Assembly: GCA_028823075.1 (NCBI GenBank)
Contig: JAPKCE010000087.1
Span: 1-7,304 of the forward strand
Direction of reading: 5' to 3'
From: Myxococcota bacterium
GTDB taxonomy: Bacteria > Myxococcota > UBA4151
Length of the DNA stretch: 7,304 nucleotides
Position numbers and translations under genes: made by a program
Notes under the pieces: model-generated
What the model was told of the DNA's origin: nothing
The model's input: the letters and a program-made list of their open reading frames with translations, nothing else
Databases searched by the model: none
Shown: positions 6,665 to 7,304 of the stretch, piece by piece
Layout of the letters: each line of letters opens with the position of its first letter
How positions within the stretch are numbered: the first letter of the stretch is position 1

Positions 6665-7087
6665 ATGGTAAAGTCCCTGGCGCGCCCATTGCGAACCCTG
6701 AGACAGCGCAGCTTTATGCTGAGCTTAGCCATTCTTTTGGCGCTGCCTGCGGCAGGGCTCTCCGAGTTGCTGTTTTTCTGCAATATGAGCGGTGAAATCG
6801 GTCCAAAATGCTGCTGTGTACATGCAGATATCGCCATGACCGATGGCCCTTCGCTGAGCGAAGCGTCCTGCTGCAACGAGGTCTCGGTACAGGGGAGAAC
6901 TCCCAGCGCTGTTGCTGAAACCGCGGCGCCTACCCCCCAATTCGGCGGCTTGGTCGCTCGGCTTGAAGACTTTGCGCCCCGACCATCAATTACCGTTGCC
7001 CAGTCGCTCGCTGAGCCTGGAGCAGCACGGGCTCTACCGCCGCCAAGCCTGCGGATTTTTGTGGCCAACTGTAGCTATATCCTCTGA
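6665..7087 (+). CDS. Small exported cysteine-rich protein (CxM…CCC…CC)
   Basis: This 140-residue protein has a basic N-terminal region (R/K through residue 15) and a hydrophobic core, FMLSLAILLALPAAGLSE, that looks like a signal peptide or N-terminal anchor. The mature part has a compact cysteine cluster: FCNMSGE (38-44), KCCCVH (48-53) and SCCNE (68-72). An Ala/Pro-rich linker leads to a C-terminal PPPSLRIFVANCSYIL with a seventh cysteine (136). The Cys, Met41 and His53 are typical soft-metal ligands, so periplasmic copper or other metal handling, or disulfide chemistry, is a reasonable guess. I recall similar small proteins in proteobacterial genomes but cannot name a family. ATG 6665 lacks a clear ribosome site; Met18 (6716) is an alternative start that would leave a shorter signal. 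An antisense frame overlaps this gene but lacks any recognisable protein features. A hairpin follows 25 nt after the stop. Confidence 0.72.
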   Translation: MVKSLARPLRTLRQRSFMLSLAILLALPAAGLSELLFFCNMSGEIGPKCCCVHADIAMTDGPSLSEASCCNEVSVQGRTPSAVAETAAPTPQFGGLVARLEDFAPRPSITVAQSLAEPGAARALPPPSLRIFVANCSYIL

Positions 7088-7111
7088 TTCCCGTGTGTTT
7101 CGATCACTTCA

Positions 7112-7148
7112 GGCCGAGCGTGTTTAAGCTCGGCCACGGATAGTTTTT
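7112..7148 (+). terminator. Hairpin with delayed T-run, possible intrinsic terminator
   Basis: GGCCGAGC (7112-7119) and GCTCGGCC (7128-7135) form a perfect 8-bp GC-rich stem with an 8-nt loop, followed by TTTTT at 7144-7148. It lies 25 nt after the stop of the cysteine-rich gene and just before the next start. The T-run begins 9 nt after the stem rather than immediately, so termination may be partial. It could instead protect the mRNA end or act as an attenuator between the two genes. Confidence 0.55.
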
Positions 7149-7166
7149 CGATCTCCAGGAATTCCC

Positions 7167-7304
7167 ATGAACAGTTTTCGATCGACGCTGGGCAGGCTTA
7201 GCCTTCTAGCCGTTCTCCTTGTAGCCATGAGCGCTCAAGCGGCCGATGCCTTTGAAGGGCAAAAGACGCTGCGCCAAGACCCGTTGGTCGCTGCGGTGCT
7301 GAAG
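7167..7304 (+). CDS. Start of an exported protein (C-terminus beyond window), possibly TolC-family
   Basis: 46 codons are visible from ATG 7167, preceded at good spacing by AGGA (7157-7160). The N-terminus is a classic Sec signal peptide: NSFRSTLGR, a hydrophobic LSLLAVLLVAMS core, and a probable cleavage after AQA (residues 23-25). The mature start ADAFEGQKTLRQDPLVAAVLK resembles the beginning of TolC-type outer-membrane efflux proteins, where a short helix with an NP/DP-L-VAA pattern is common. This is too little sequence to decide. If it is TolC-like, the preceding cysteine-rich protein would sit at the head of a metal-efflux-type operon. Any other periplasmic or outer-membrane protein remains possible. 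Confidence 0.75.
   Translation, partial: MNSFRSTLGRLSLLAVLLVAMSAQAADAFEGQKTLRQDPLVAAVLK

Noticed and set aside
6652..7068. A 138-codon open frame on the minus strand opposite the cysteine-rich gene
   Set aside because: It has no signal, domain or ribosome site, its composition is Ser/Ala/Arg-rich as expected of a shadow frame, and the plus-strand frame has a coherent signal peptide and cysteine cluster.

Overview
The window looks like chromosomal DNA of a moderately GC-rich Gram-negative bacterium. Three predicted outer-membrane-type lipoproteins, large TPR envelope proteins and a pair of ArsA/Get3-like ATPases would fit a Myxococcota or other 'deltaproteobacterial' lineage. That placement is inferred from protein style only, because there is no rRNA or marker gene here. 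I see no phage, transposon, CRISPR array or tRNA.

Left arm (minus strand, 3388 down to 1): an operon-like set of three genes. It starts with two tandem paralogous lipoproteins of an unrecognised family (3388-2708 and 2711-1941, overlapping by ATGA). After a 17-nt gap comes a long TPR protein with one central transmembrane segment (1923 down to the window edge, incomplete at its C-terminus). This last frame is open across the whole left quarter of the window and accounts for that DNA.

Centre (plus strand, 3489-6618): diverging across a 100-bp intergenic region is a tightly coupled three-gene operon. Two different ArsA/Get3-like P-loop ATPases (3489-4373 and 4370-5404) are followed by a TPR lipoprotein (5401-6618), joined by ATGA and GTGA overlaps. 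The first ATPase keeps the signature lysine of the deviant Walker A motif and the second has proline there, which suggests an asymmetric heterodimer. No arsenic genes or ArsB are present, so a targeting, chaperone or switch role in envelope biogenesis is more likely than arsenite export.

Right end (plus strand, 6619-7304): a 46-bp gap holds a 9-bp inverted repeat of GTCAATTGA overlapping a perfect TTGACA. It is followed by a small exported cysteine-rich protein (6665-7087), a hairpin (7112-7148) and the start of another exported protein (7167 to the edge). These last two may belong to a separate metal- or redox-related envelope operon, but the downstream gene is too truncated to identify.

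The most interesting points are the asymmetric ATPase pair coupled to a TPR lipoprotein, the tandem lipoprotein family next to it, and the repeat-controlled cysteine-rich protein.
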